The notes: generated by a model from the sequence alone, not told the origin. 64,000 nucleotides of DNA from Pseudomonas sp. BMS12 (GCF_001592875.1 NZ_LSOF01000022.1:1-64000); one strand, 5' to 3'; counted from the stretch's first letter, positions 6,640 through 15,522 are shown. Numbers and translations: made by a program.

Positions 6640-7044
6640 ATGCAATTGCTCGTGAATATCGACGTGGACGATCTGGAGCGCGCCATCCACTTCTACACCT
6701 CAGCGTTCGACCTCGTGTGCCAACGCCGGCTGTTCGCGGGTTCGGTGGCGGAACTGGTCGGTGCCGGCTGCAGCCTCCACCTTCTGGCCAAACCTGCCGG
6801 CACGGCGGGCGCCCACGGCATAACCCAGGTTCGCCAGTACAACCGCCACTGGACACCGGTGCACCTGGATTTCACCGTGCCGGACATCGCCGCGGCGGTG
6901 CAGCGCGCTGTCGCGGCTGGCGCCGTGCTGGAGACGCAGATTCAGTCGTGCGACTGGGGGCGGCACGCGCAGCTGAGTGATCCGTTCGGCCACGGTTTCT
7001 GCCTGGTCGAGTTCAGCCCACAGGGCTATGCTGCGGCACCATGA
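6640..7044 (+). CDS. VOC (glyoxalase-fold) family protein
   Basis: A 134-residue VOC protein: MQLLVNIDVDDLERAIHFYT at the start and LSDPFGHGFCLVEF at the end, with a central LDFTVPDIAAAVQRAVAAGA. GCAGGAAA upstream supports the ATG at 6640. It is only distantly like the VOC gene at 6021, so the two are not a recent duplication. The 163 bases between them hold no gene that I can support. The substrate is unknown. Confidence 0.85.
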   Translation: MQLLVNIDVDDLERAIHFYTSAFDLVCQRRLFAGSVAELVGAGCSLHLLAKPAGTAGAHGITQVRQYNRHWTPVHLDFTVPDIAAAVQRAVAAGAVLETQIQSCDWGRHAQLSDPFGHGFCLVEFSPQGYAAAP

Positions 7045-7078
7045 ACGCGTCGCCCCACCCATGGATGATGGAAAGGCC

Positions 7079-7630
7079 ATGTCAGCTCAACCACCCCGCT
7101 CCACCTTCAGCGCCACACTGCGCCGCCCCGCCAGGACGGGCGATGGCGAGGCCTGGTACTTTGTCGTTCTGCCCAGGGAGGTGAGCGATACCCTGCCCAG
7201 GCGCGGCCGCACCTCGGTGGAGGGCCTGCTTAACGGTCAGCCGTTCCAGGCGACTCTTGAGCCAGACGGCCAGCTCAGCCATTGGCTGCCCTTGGGCGAG
7301 GCGCTCTGCGCGGCCGCAGGCGCACAAGCCGGTACCAGGGTGGTGCTGGAAATTGCCCCCGTACCGACGGAGCCTGAACCCGAGGTACCTGCCGACCTGC
7401 GCGAGGCGTTGCAGGCGGCGCCTGCAGCGCGCGCCACCTGGGAGGCGACCACCACCATCGCGCGACTGGACTGGATTCACTGGATCGAGTCGGCCAAGCA
7501 AGCCAAGACCCGCAGCAAAAGGGTCGGCGATGCCTGCGACATGCTGGCGTCGGGCAAGAAGCGGGTGTGCTGCTTTGATCCGTCCGGTTTCTACAGCAAG
7601 GCCTTGCGCGCGCCGGAGGCGGCCGACTGA
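7079..7630 (+). CDS. DUF1905 / YdeI-OmpD-associated-like protein
   Basis: A 183-residue protein. Residues 8-95 (FSATLRRP, WYFVVLP, GRTSVEGLLNG, PDGQLSHWLPLG) match the DUF1905 beta-barrel domain. The C-terminal part (WEATTTIARLDWIHWIESAKQAKTR through FDPSGFYSKAL) matches the YdeI/OmdA-type helical tail. The molecular role of the family is not established. The start is uncertain: ATG at 7079 fits the family, while ATG at 7061 would add six residues. It ends 13 bases from the convergent polB stop. Confidence 0.8.
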   Translation: MSAQPPRSTFSATLRRPARTGDGEAWYFVVLPREVSDTLPRRGRTSVEGLLNGQPFQATLEPDGQLSHWLPLGEALCAAAGAQAGTRVVLEIAPVPTEPEPEVPADLREALQAAPAARATWEATTTIARLDWIHWIESAKQAKTRSKRVGDACDMLASGKKRVCCFDPSGFYSKALRAPEAAD

Positions 7631-7643
7631 GCCGCGCCAGGCG

Positions 7644-10004
7644 CTAGAACAACCCCAGCTGCCGATCCACCAGCGCGGCGAAGTCATCGCCCACGAACGG
7701 CAGGATCGCGTCTGCAATCGGCTGCAGCTGGCGGGTCAGGTAGTGCTCGTAGTCGATACGGGCGCTGCGGGTTTCCAGCGGTTCCGGGCCGGCGGTGGTG
7801 ATGAGGTAGCTGATCCAGCCGCCGTTCTGGTACTGGCGAGGGCGACCCAGGCGCTGGTTGTGCTCGTCAGCCAGGCGCGCAGCGCGCACGTGCGGCGGTA
7901 CGTTGCGTTCGTAGTCGCCGAGCTGGCGGCGCAGGCGCTTGCGGTACACCAGCAGCTCGTCCAGTTCACCGGCCAGGGTGCGACGCACGTAGTCGCGCAC
8001 GTAGTCCTGGTGGGGCTGGCGATTGAAGATGCGTTCGTAGAGTTCCTGCTGGAAGCGTTGCGCCAGCGGCGACCAGTCGGTACGCACGGTTTCCAGGCCC
8101 TTGAAAACCATGTCGCGCCTGCCATCGGCGCGCTGCACCAGGCCGGCGTAGCGCTTCTTGCTGCCCTCCTCCGCGCCGCGGATGGTCGGCATCAGGAAGC
8201 GGCTGTAGTGGGTTTCGTACTGCAGTTCCAGGGCGCTGGTCAGGCCGTATTCGGTCTGCAGGTGTTCGCGCCACCAGTGGTTGACCTGCTGCACCAGCGT
8301 GCGGCCGATACGTGCCGCCTCTTCCTCGCCATGCGCGCTGTTGAGCCAGACGAAGGTGGAGTCGGTGTCGCCGTAGATCACCTGGTAGCCCTCGGCCTCG
8401 ATCAGCTCGCGGGTGCGGCGCATGATGGCGTGGCCGCGCAGGGTGATGGATGAGGCCAGGCGCGTGTCGAAGAAGCGGCAGCCGCTGGAGCCGAGCACGC
8501 CGTAGAAGGCGTTCATGATGATCTTCAGCGCCTGCGACAGCGCCGCGTTGCCCTCGCGCTTGGCCGCCTCGCGGCCCTGCCACACGCGCTCGACGATGGC
8601 CGGCAGGCAGTGCTGGCTGCGCGAGAAGCGCGCCTCGCGAAAGCCTTCCACCGAGTGCTCGTCGTCCGGCTGCGCCAGCCCTTCGATCAGGCCCACCGGG
8701 TCGATCAGGAAGGTGCGGATGATCGACGGATAGAGGCTCTTGTAGTCCAGCACCAGCACCGACTCATACAGGCCCGGGCGCGAGCTCATGACAAAGCCGC
8801 CGGGGCTGGCCTGGGGCATCTTCTCGCCCAGATTGGGCGCGACATAGCCCATGCGATGCATGGGCGGCAGGTACAGGTGGGTGAAGGCCGCGACCGAACC
8901 GCCGCTGCGGTCGGCCGGCAGGCCGGTGGTGGCGGCGCGCTCCAGCAGGAAGTCGATCAGCCGGGTGTGCGCGAAAATGCGCGTGACCAGCTCGCAGTCC
9001 TTGAGGTTGTAGCGCGCCAGGGCGGGCTGATCCTCGGCGAACATGCGGTTGATCTCGTCCATGCGCTGGTACGGCGTGTCGATGGCCTTGCCTTCGCCGA
9101 GCAGGCTCTGCGCCACGCTCTCCAGGCTGAACGAGGGGAAGCTCCAGGTGGCCGAGCGCAGCGCTTCGATGCCGTCGATGATCAGGCGCCCGGCGGCAGC
9201 GGCGAAGAAGTGCTTCTGGCTGGCGTGCTCGCGCCACTCCATCGGCTCGCCATCGCGGCCCAGGCGCAGCGGCACCTGCAGCTGGCGGGCATGTTCGTGC
9301 AGCACGCGCAGGTCGAACTGCACCAGGTTCCAGCCGATGATGGCGTCCGGATCGTGCTCGGCCAGCCAGGCGTTGAGGCAGTGCAGCAACTCGGCGCGAG
9401 TGGCGCAGTAATGCAGATCGAAATCCACTTCGGCGGGCGCCTGCGGCGGCGTGCCGAGCATATACACCTGGCGCTGGCCACAACCCTCCAGGGCGATGGA
9501 ATAGAGTTCGCCGCGCTCGCTGGTCTCGATATCGAGGGAAGCCAGGCGCAGCCGTGGGCGGTAGTCGGGGTCGGGTTTGAGCTGGGCATCGAGGAGTACG
9601 CCATCAGCATCCGCCGTGCCGGTGAACTTCACCGGCGCGGTGATGAAGCGCTCCATCAGGTAGCGCTCGGGTGGACGGATATCGGCCTCGTAGACGTCCA
9701 CGCCGTTGCGCCGCAGGTGCTTGTCCAGCTTGATCAACTGGCGGTGCGAGCGGCAGTACAGGCCCAGCACCGGGCGCCGGCGAAAGTCGCGCAGCCCCAG
9801 CGGGCGTAGCTCCACCCCACGCTCGCCGTGCAGCAGGGCTTCGGCGCGCTCGCGCTGTACCTCGGGAATGAAGGCGACCGATGGCTGCAGCGGCAAGCGC
9901 ACGCGTTGCGGGCCGCTATCCGTGGCCAGCCAGAATTCGACCTCGGTGCCCGCCGGCGTGTCGCGCCAGTGGCGGGTCAGGACGAAACCCCGTTGTAGAT
10001 TCAC
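7644..10004 (-). CDS. polB: DNA polymerase II (family B, proofreading)
   Basis: A 786-residue family B polymerase, close to the length of E. coli Pol II. The exonuclease motif LDIETSERGELYS lies near residue 155; polymerase motif A is LDYKSLYPSII and motif C is YGDTDSTFVW; the motif B region is in KIIMNAFYGVLGSSG. Pol II acts in replication restart and translesion synthesis and is part of the SOS response in E. coli. Translation starts at GTG (10004). I did not find a clear LexA box in the short gap to the MerR gene. Confidence 0.96.
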   Translation of the reverse strand: MNLQRGFVLTRHWRDTPAGTEVEFWLATDSGPQRVRLPLQPSVAFIPEVQRERAEALLHGERGVELRPLGLRDFRRRPVLGLYCRSHRQLIKLDKHLRRNGVDVYEADIRPPERYLMERFITAPVKFTGTADADGVLLDAQLKPDPDYRPRLRLASLDIETSERGELYSIALEGCGQRQVYMLGTPPQAPAEVDFDLHYCATRAELLHCLNAWLAEHDPDAIIGWNLVQFDLRVLHEHARQLQVPLRLGRDGEPMEWREHASQKHFFAAAAGRLIIDGIEALRSATWSFPSFSLESVAQSLLGEGKAIDTPYQRMDEINRMFAEDQPALARYNLKDCELVTRIFAHTRLIDFLLERAATTGLPADRSGGSVAAFTHLYLPPMHRMGYVAPNLGEKMPQASPGGFVMSSRPGLYESVLVLDYKSLYPSIIRTFLIDPVGLIEGLAQPDDEHSVEGFREARFSRSQHCLPAIVERVWQGREAAKREGNAALSQALKIIMNAFYGVLGSSGCRFFDTRLASSITLRGHAIMRRTRELIEAEGYQVIYGDTDSTFVWLNSAHGEEEAARIGRTLVQQVNHWWREHLQTEYGLTSALELQYETHYSRFLMPTIRGAEEGSKKRYAGLVQRADGRRDMVFKGLETVRTDWSPLAQRFQQELYERIFNRQPHQDYVRDYVRRTLAGELDELLVYRKRLRRQLGDYERNVPPHVRAARLADEHNQRLGRPRQYQNGGWISYLITTAGPEPLETRSARIDYEHYLTRQLQPIADAILPFVGDDFAALVDRQLGLF

Positions 10005-10037
10005 CGCAGCATCCAGAGCCGAAAACAGCCGGCGATT

Positions 10038-10469
10038 CTAGCGACTACGCAACAGTGCGGCAGCCGGTTCATCCTGCAACGACGCCAGTACCCGTTCGGC
10101 ATTGGCGCTACAGGCCATGCCCTCGGGCTTGCTCTCCACGCCCTCGATGATGGCCAGCAGGTGCGCCTTGCTCTGCGCCAGGCGTTGCTGCATGGCGTCT
10201 ATGTCGGCGACCTTGCGCTTGAGGCTGTCCAGCAGCTCGTCGTGGCGCCAGCTCTGCGCCTTGGGGTCCGGCAGCAGGCTGCGGATCTCGTCCAAGCTGA
10301 AGCCAGCCTGCTGCGAGCAGATGATGATGCCCAGGGTCTGCAGGGTCTGCTCCGTGTACTCGCGATAGCCGTTGGCCTGGCGCTGCGCGCTGATCAGGCC
10401 GCTGGCCTCGTAGAAGCGGATGCGCGAGGCCGCCAGGCCGGAGCGCTTGGCCAGTTCACCGATTTTCAT
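10038..10469 (-). CDS. MerR family transcriptional regulator
   Basis: A 143-residue regulator: the N-terminal winged HTH (MKIGELAKRSGLAASRIRFYEASGLI, NGYREY) is followed by the dimer coiled coil (HDELLDSLKRKVADIDAMQQRLAQ). A C-terminal lone cysteine (C122 region, GMACSA) could be a sensor, but no metal-binding loop is clear. The ATG at 10469 has a strong GGAGGAG site, so the upstream in-frame ATG is not needed. It is divergent from an Old Yellow Enzyme gene whose promoter has the long spacer MerR proteins act on, so that gene is its probable target. Confidence 0.9.
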   Translation of the reverse strand: MKIGELAKRSGLAASRIRFYEASGLISAQRQANGYREYTEQTLQTLGIIICSQQAGFSLDEIRSLLPDPKAQSWRHDELLDSLKRKVADIDAMQQRLAQSKAHLLAIIEGVESKPEGMACSANAERVLASLQDEPAAALLRSR

Positions 10470-10511
10470 GCTCACTCCTCCCACAAAGCGGAAATATCTA
10501 ATGAAACCCTA

Positions 10512-10542
10512 TTGACCTTAAAGTTGACTTCAACATTAGGCT
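10512..10542 (+). promoter_or_regulatory. MerR-type promoter with 19-bp spacer before the Old Yellow Enzyme gene
   Basis: TTGACC (10512-10517) and TAGGCT (10537-10542) are separated by 19 bases instead of 17. The spacer carries an imperfect dyad around AAGTTGACTT. A stretched spacer with a central dyad is the hallmark of promoters activated by MerR proteins through DNA distortion. Confidence 0.7.
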
Positions 10543-10572
10543 TATCCCACCTTCTACCGGGAGAACCGCCTC

Positions 10573-11802
10573 ATGTCACCCTTCCAGCCCCTGCAACTGC
10601 CCAACGGCGCCACCCTTCCCAACCGCATCGGCAAGGCCTCGATGGAGGAAAACCTGGCCGATGCCAGCCAGGGCCCCTCGACCGAATTGCTGCGCCTGTA
10701 CCGCGCATGGGCGGAGGGTGGCGCCGGATTGCTGCTGAGCGGCAACGTGATGATCGACCGCCGCGCCATGACCGGCCCCGGCGGCGTGGTGCTGGAAGAC
10801 GACACGCAACTGGACAAGTTTCGCGAGTGGGCGCGCATCGGCCGGGCCAAGGGCGCGCAGTTCTGGCTGCAGATCAACCATCCCGGCCGGCAGATGCAGG
10901 CCAACCTCGGCCAGCCGACCGTGGCGCCCTCGGCCGTAGCCCTGGACATGGGCGGCCTGTCCAAGCTGTTCCCGATGCCCAAGGCGCTGGACGACGAAGA
11001 GATCGGCGCGCTGATCCAGCGCTTCGCCCGCACCGCCGAGCTGGCCGAGCAGGCCGGCTTCACCGGCGTGCAGATCCACGCGGCACACGGCTACCTGCTC
11101 AGCCAGTTCCTCTCGCCGCTGACCAACAAGCGTACGGACAGCTGGGGCGGCCCGCTGGAAAACCGTGCCCGCTTCCTGCTGGAAACGGTCAAGGCCGTGC
11201 GCGCCCGCGTCTCGCCGGGCTTCTGCGTGGCGGTGAAGATCAACTCGGCGGACTTCCAGCGCGGCGGCTTCGACGCTGCCGACGCCAAGCGTGTGGTCGA
11301 GATGCTCAACGCGCTGCCGGTCGACCTGGTCGAGCTGTCTGGCGGCAGCTACGAGGCACCGGCCATGCAGGGCGATGCCCGCGACGGTCGCACCCTGGCA
11401 CGCGAAGCCTACTTCCTCGAATTCGCCGGGGAAATCGCCGCCGTGGCCAAGATGCCGCTGATGGTCACCGGCGGCATCCGTCGTCTACCGGTGGTCGAGC
11501 AGGTGCTGGACAGCGGCGTGGCCGTGGCCGGCATCGCCACCGCCCTGGCCATCGAACCGGCCCTGCCGCAGCGCTGGCAGGCTGGCGAGCAGCAGCTGAG
11601 CGCCGAGCTGCCGCCAATCACCTGGAAGAACAAGGGTCTGGCCGCGCTGGCCTACATGGCGGCGGTGAAATTCCAGATGCGCCGCCTGAGCCAGGGCCGC
11701 ACGCCCAAACCGGACGTGTCGCCGCTGCGCGCCGTTATCTCCGAGCAACTGAAAACGGCGCGCCGCACGCGACTGTACAAGCGCCTGATGGCAGCCAGCT
11801 AA
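10573..11802 (+). CDS. NADH:flavin oxidoreductase / Old Yellow Enzyme family
   Basis: A 409-residue FMN TIM-barrel oxidoreductase. Features visible are the start FQPLQLPNGATLPNRIGKASM, the QINHPGRQ segment, the substrate-binding HAAHGYLLSQFLSPLTNKR with the DSWGGPLENRARF signature, and the phosphate-binding VTGGIRR near residue 297. Such enzymes reduce activated alkenes, nitro compounds and quinone-like electrophiles with NAD(P)H. GGGAG supports the ATG at 10573. Its stop overlaps the convergent cupin gene by four bases. Control by the divergent MerR protein is likely from the promoter shape. Confidence 0.92.
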   Translation: MSPFQPLQLPNGATLPNRIGKASMEENLADASQGPSTELLRLYRAWAEGGAGLLLSGNVMIDRRAMTGPGGVVLEDDTQLDKFREWARIGRAKGAQFWLQINHPGRQMQANLGQPTVAPSAVALDMGGLSKLFPMPKALDDEEIGALIQRFARTAELAEQAGFTGVQIHAAHGYLLSQFLSPLTNKRTDSWGGPLENRARFLLETVKAVRARVSPGFCVAVKINSADFQRGGFDAADAKRVVEMLNALPVDLVELSGGSYEAPAMQGDARDGRTLAREAYFLEFAGEIAAVAKMPLMVTGGIRRLPVVEQVLDSGVAVAGIATALAIEPALPQRWQAGEQQLSAELPPITWKNKGLAALAYMAAVKFQMRRLSQGRTPKPDVSPLRAVISEQLKTARRTRLYKRLMAAS

Positions 11803-12455
11803 GCGGGCAGATGCCCGCTCTTCAACCAGACCCGGCAACCTTCTGCACTGAACGGGGTGTGCGCGAATCCCGGCGGGCAGCGCAGCCAGCTGCCGGCCGG
11901 ATACTCGCCACGCTCGTCCTGCAAACTGCCCTCCAGCACCAGCCATTCAGCCCCACCGGGATATTGCTGGAGCGAACCCTGAGTGCCCGGCTGCCAGTGC
12001 TGCATCAGCACACGCTCGCTGCCGTGCTGGTGCAAGGCCAGCTCGCGCAGGCCGGATAGCTGCGCCGGCGGCCAGACGGCGGCACACGTGTCGATCACCA
12101 CCTGCGCCTGATCCTGCGCAGCGAACTGCATCAGCTTGACGAAGATGGTGCAGCCCTCACGGCTGAACGGCGTATGGCGGCTGCCGATGGGATTGCGCAC
12201 ATAGGTGCCGGCCGGATAGTCGCCGCGCTCGTCGGAGAACACCCCGTCCAACACCAGAAACTCCTCGCCGCCGGGATGGCCGTGCGCGCTGAACTGCGAA
12301 CCCGGCGCGTAGCGCACGATGGAGGTGGCCCGCGCCAGCTCGTCGCCGATGCGGTCGAGCATCTGCCGCTCCACCCCGGCCAGCGGCGACGGCACCCAGG
12401 GCACGTCGCCTGGGAGGATCACCACGGGCTGGCTGAAGTCGGCGTTCAGGCGCAC
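11799..12455 (-). CDS. Cupin protein with two ChrR-like cupin domains
   Basis: A 218-residue protein with two tandem cupin modules. The first has YAPGSQFSAHGHPGGEEFLVLDG with a PAGTYVRNPIGSRHTPF closing motif; the second repeats the pattern (QQYPGGAEWLVLEG, PAGSWLRCPPGFAHTPF) with fewer histidines. It resembles the cupin part of ChrR, the zinc anti-sigma factor, but lacks its N-terminal sigma-binding domain. The start is GTG at 12455, six bases after the stop of the upstream GloA-like gene, so it is translated from the same operon. Confidence 0.85.
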   Translation of the reverse strand: MRLNADFSQPVVILPGDVPWVPSPLAGVERQMLDRIGDELARATSIVRYAPGSQFSAHGHPGGEEFLVLDGVFSDERGDYPAGTYVRNPIGSRHTPFSREGCTIFVKLMQFAAQDQAQVVIDTCAAVWPPAQLSGLRELALHQHGSERVLMQHWQPGTQGSLQQYPGGAEWLVLEGSLQDERGEYPAGSWLRCPPGFAHTPFSAEGCRVWLKSGHLPA

Positions 12456-12461
12456 GCGCTG

Positions 12462-12881
12462 TTACCAGCTGCCGACGTTGGGCATGGAGGTCCAGGGCTC
12501 GGCCGGGGCCAGCGGTTCGCCCTTCTGCAGCAGCTCGATGGAGATCAGGTCCGGCGAGCGGACGAACGCCATGTGGCCGTCGCGCGGCGGGCGGTTGATG
12601 GTCACGCCGTGCTCCTGCAGGCGCCGGCAGGCGGCGTAGATGTCGTCCACCAGATAGGCCAGGTGGCCGAAGTTGCGCGCGCCGCCGTAGTCCTCGGTGT
12701 CCCAGTTGTAGGTCAGCTCGACCTGGGCATCGTGGTCGCCCGGTGCGGCGAGGTAGACCAGGGTGAAACGGCCCTGGGGATACTCGCGCTGCTTGACCAC
12801 TTCCAGGCCGAGGGCATCGCGGTAGAAACGCAGGGAGGCGTCGAGGTCGGCCACGCGGACCATGGTGTGCAGGTATTTCAT
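12462..12881 (-). CDS. Lactoylglutathione lyase-like (GloA family) VOC protein
   Basis: A 139-residue protein very close to glyoxalase I: HTMVRVADLDASLRFYRDALGLEVV, then VELTYNWDTEDY and GFGHLAYL-like NFGHLAYLVDDIY, with H6, E56, H75-region and E121-type metal ligands in the usual order. GloA isomerises the hemithioacetal of methylglyoxal and glutathione. It is the middle gene of an operon (DJ-1/PfpI, GloA-like, cupin) with a 3-base gap upstream. A true gloA may exist elsewhere, so I leave the symbol out. Confidence 0.9.
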   Translation of the reverse strand: MKYLHTMVRVADLDASLRFYRDALGLEVVKQREYPQGRFTLVYLAAPGDHDAQVELTYNWDTEDYGGARNFGHLAYLVDDIYAACRRLQEHGVTINRPPRDGHMAFVRSPDLISIELLQKGEPLAPAEPWTSMPNVGSW

Positions 12882-12884
12882 CGA

Positions 12885-13568
12885 TCAGTTCCGCTCGAGT
12901 AGGGCCAGCAGAGCCTCGGCGCTGGCATCCGAAGAGGCAGGATTCTGCCCGGTGACCAGCAGTCCGTCGACCTCGACATGGCTGCTCCAGTCCGCACCAC
13001 GCCCATACTGCCCGCCATGGCCCTTGAGCATGTCCTCGACCAGGAAGGGCACCACATCGCTCAGCTGCACCGCGTCCTCCTCGCTGTTACTGAAGCCGGT
13101 GACCCGCTTGCCGCGCACCAGCGGCGTGCCATCCGCGGCCTTGACGTGGCGCAGCACGCCCGGTGCATGGCACACGGCGCCGACCGGCTTGCCAAGGGCG
13201 ATGAAACGCTCGATCAGGGCGATGGAGGTGGCGTCTTCGGCCAGGTCCCAGAGCGGGCCGTGGCCACCGGGGTAGAACAGCGCATCGAAGTCCTCGGCGC
13301 GCACCTGGGCCAGCGGCAGCGTGCTGGCCAGTGCCTGCTGCGCCTCGGCATCGTCGGCAAAGCGCCGGGTGGCGTCGGTTTGCGCGTCCGGGGCATCGCT
13401 CTTCGGGTCGATCGGCGGCTGGCCGCCCTTGGGCGAGGCCAGGGTGAGCTGCGCCCCGGCGTCCTTGAACACGTAATAGGGCGAGGCGAATTCCTCCAGC
13501 CAGAAACCGGTCTTGTGGCCGGTGTTGCCGAGTTGGTCGTGGGAAGTGAGTACCAGCAGAATCTTCAT
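12885..13568 (-). CDS. DJ-1/PfpI family (class I glutamine amidotransferase-like) protein
   Basis: A 227-residue protein with the nucleophile elbow AVCHAPGVL (cysteine near residue 133) and the GGHGPLWDL oxyanion segment. The layout with an N-terminal GHKTGFWLEEFASPYYVF fits the HchA/YDR533C-like branch, whose members act as glyoxalase III or protein deglycases. GAGGAG supports the ATG at 13568. Being first in an operon with a glyoxalase I-like gene points to aldehyde defence. A LysR gene is divergent, 105 bases away. Confidence 0.9.
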   Translation of the reverse strand: MKILLVLTSHDQLGNTGHKTGFWLEEFASPYYVFKDAGAQLTLASPKGGQPPIDPKSDAPDAQTDATRRFADDAEAQQALASTLPLAQVRAEDFDALFYPGGHGPLWDLAEDATSIALIERFIALGKPVGAVCHAPGVLRHVKAADGTPLVRGKRVTGFSNSEEDAVQLSDVVPFLVEDMLKGHGGQYGRGADWSSHVEVDGLLVTGQNPASSDASAEALLALLERN

Positions 13569-13673
13569 GAACAGCTCCTCGGGGCCTGGCCCGTTGCAGT
13601 GACGATGCGGCGAATCTTAGGCGGCCGGTTATGATTCGATAATTCGAAAGGCTCTATTTCTGGTATCCAAATA

Positions 13674-14597
13674 GTGAATATCGCCAACAAGGACCTCAAC
13701 CTGCTGCTGGTCTTCCACGTGGTCTACCAGGAGCGCAACGCCTCCCTGGCCGCCACGCGCATGGCGCTCAGCCAGCCGGCTCTGAGCCACAAGCTGAACA
13801 AGCTGCGCCACGCCTTCGGCGACCCGCTGTTCGTGCGCGCGCCACGCGGCCTGACACCCACGCCGCGCGCCCACGAGCTGGCTCCCGAAGTGCAGCGCCT
13901 GGTCGGTGAGCTGGAGGCCTTCTACGACCAGTGCGAGGGGCGCGACTACCTGCAGCGGGCCGAGCGCATCCACCTCTACACCACCGACTACATGGAGCAG
14001 ACCCTGCTCCCCAGCCTGCTGCCGCGCCTGCGCGAACAGGCGCCGAACCTCGTGCTGATCACCCACAACACCCGTGGACTGCTGCCGCGTGAGGAGCTGG
14101 AGAAAGGCACCTGCGACCTGGCCATCGCCGGCTTCTACGACAACCTGCCGGATACCTTTCACCAGCAGCGCCTGCTCTCCGAGGACTTCGTGGTGCTGGC
14201 GGCACGGGATAACCCACACCTGGCAAACGGCCTCGACCTGGACGCCTTTCTCGCCTGCGAACACCTGCTGACCACCCTGACCGGCGACCTCAACGGCATC
14301 GTCGATCGGGCCCTGCAGGAGCAGGGCCGAACGCGCCGAGTGGCGGCCGGGCTGTCCAGCTTCATCGCCCCGAGCCGGCTGATCCGCGGCTCGCAGATGC
14401 TGCTGACCTGCCTGCGCTCGGTGGCCGAGGAAGCCGTGGCGCGCGACAGCCAGTTGTGCCTGCTACCGCTGCCGGCCGGGCTCGACCTGCCTCAGGTGGA
14501 GGTGATGCAGATCTGGCACGAACGCACCGAAGCCGACCGCCTGCGCCGCTGGTTGCGCCAGCAGATCCAGCAGGTGGCGAGCGAACTCAGACGCTGA
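13674..14597 (+). CDS. LysR family transcriptional regulator
   Basis: A 307-residue regulator starting with GTG. The N-terminal winged HTH is clear (NLLLVFHVVYQERNASLAA, QPALSHKLNKLRHAFGDPLFVR), followed by a substrate-binding-like effector domain from about residue 90. It is of the NodD/PcpR-like subgroup. It is transcribed away from the DJ-1/GloA-like/cupin operon, and a TTCGATAATTCGAA inverted motif in the shared gap (near 13635) is a candidate binding site, so it most likely regulates that operon. Effector unknown. Confidence 0.9.
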   Translation: MNIANKDLNLLLVFHVVYQERNASLAATRMALSQPALSHKLNKLRHAFGDPLFVRAPRGLTPTPRAHELAPEVQRLVGELEAFYDQCEGRDYLQRAERIHLYTTDYMEQTLLPSLLPRLREQAPNLVLITHNTRGLLPREELEKGTCDLAIAGFYDNLPDTFHQQRLLSEDFVVLAARDNPHLANGLDLDAFLACEHLLTTLTGDLNGIVDRALQEQGRTRRVAAGLSSFIAPSRLIRGSQMLLTCLRSVAEEAVARDSQLCLLPLPAGLDLPQVEVMQIWHERTEADRLRRWLRQQIQQVASELRR

Positions 14598-15522
14598 GGC
14601 CGTCGAGTACCTGCCGGCTGCGCTCGAACCAGCCGAGCAGATAGTCGGCTAGCGCCTGGGTACGGCGTGGCAGGCTGCCCTGCCAGGGGTGGACGAGGAA
14701 CACCGGGGTGCTGCGGGTCTGGTAGTCGCTGAGCAGCCAGCGCAGACGGCCATCACGCAGCTCCTCCTGCACCATGTAGGACGGCAGGCGGGCGATGCCG
14801 GCGCCGTTCAAGGCCGCCTTCTTCAGCAGGCTGTAATGGTTGCTGGCCAGTTGCCCGGCCACCTGCACCCGCTCCAGCTGATGCTGGCGGTGGTAGAGCC
14901 ATTCGGCGAAGCCGCTGTAGTGGGTATTGAGCAGGCACTGGTGCGCGGCCAGTTGCGCCGGCACCTGCGGCGTACCGCAACGGGCCAGGTATTCGGGCGT
15001 GGCGCAGGTGATCTCCTGCAGGGCGAATAGCGGCTTGGCCACCAGACGCTCGTCCAGCTGCTGGCCGGAGCGGATGCCCAGGTCGAAGCCTTCGGCAATC
15101 AGGTCGCGGTAGCTGTTGGCCAGGTCCAGCTCGATGCGCACCTGGGGGTACTGGCGGGCGAAGTCCAGCAGCAGCGCATCGAAGAAGGTCTCGCCAAGGG
15201 ACACCGGCACGGTCAGGCGCACGCTGCCGGCCACCTCTTCCTGCAGGCCCTGCACCACCTGCAGGGCGCGCTGGGCCTGAGCCTGCAAGGCCTGGGCCTC
15301 GGGCAGCAACGCGGCACCGGCGGCCGTCAGATGCAGGCGTCGGGTGGTGCGGTGCAGCAGCACGCTGCCCAGCCGGCGCTCCAGGCCACTGATGCGCTTG
15401 GACAGCTGCCCCTTGCTACAGCCCAGACGCTCGGCAGCGGCGGTGAAACTGCCCAACTCGATCAACTGGGCAAAGGCGGCAAGGTCTTCGAGATCGCTCA
15501 TGGCGGCGCTCATTGTTTCCAT
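14587..15522 (-). CDS. LysR family transcriptional regulator
   Basis: A 311-residue regulator: HTH DLAAFAQLIELGSFTAAAERLGCSKGQLSKRISGLERRLG at the N-terminus, then a periplasmic-binding-like effector domain. Starts at 15522, 15513 or 15501 are possible; the family usually begins near the last (MSDLEDL). The 3' end overlaps the convergent LysR gene by 11 bases. It is divergent from a short-chain dehydrogenase (15615), the usual arrangement of a CrgA-like LysR protein and its target. Confidence 0.9.
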   Translation of the reverse strand: METMSAAMSDLEDLAAFAQLIELGSFTAAAERLGCSKGQLSKRISGLERRLGSVLLHRTTRRLHLTAAGAALLPEAQALQAQAQRALQVVQGLQEEVAGSVRLTVPVSLGETFFDALLLDFARQYPQVRIELDLANSYRDLIAEGFDLGIRSGQQLDERLVAKPLFALQEITCATPEYLARCGTPQVPAQLAAHQCLLNTHYSGFAEWLYHRQHQLERVQVAGQLASNHYSLLKKAALNGAGIARLPSYMVQEELRDGRLRWLLSDYQTRSTPVFLVHPWQGSLPRRTQALADYLLGWFERSRQVLDGLSV

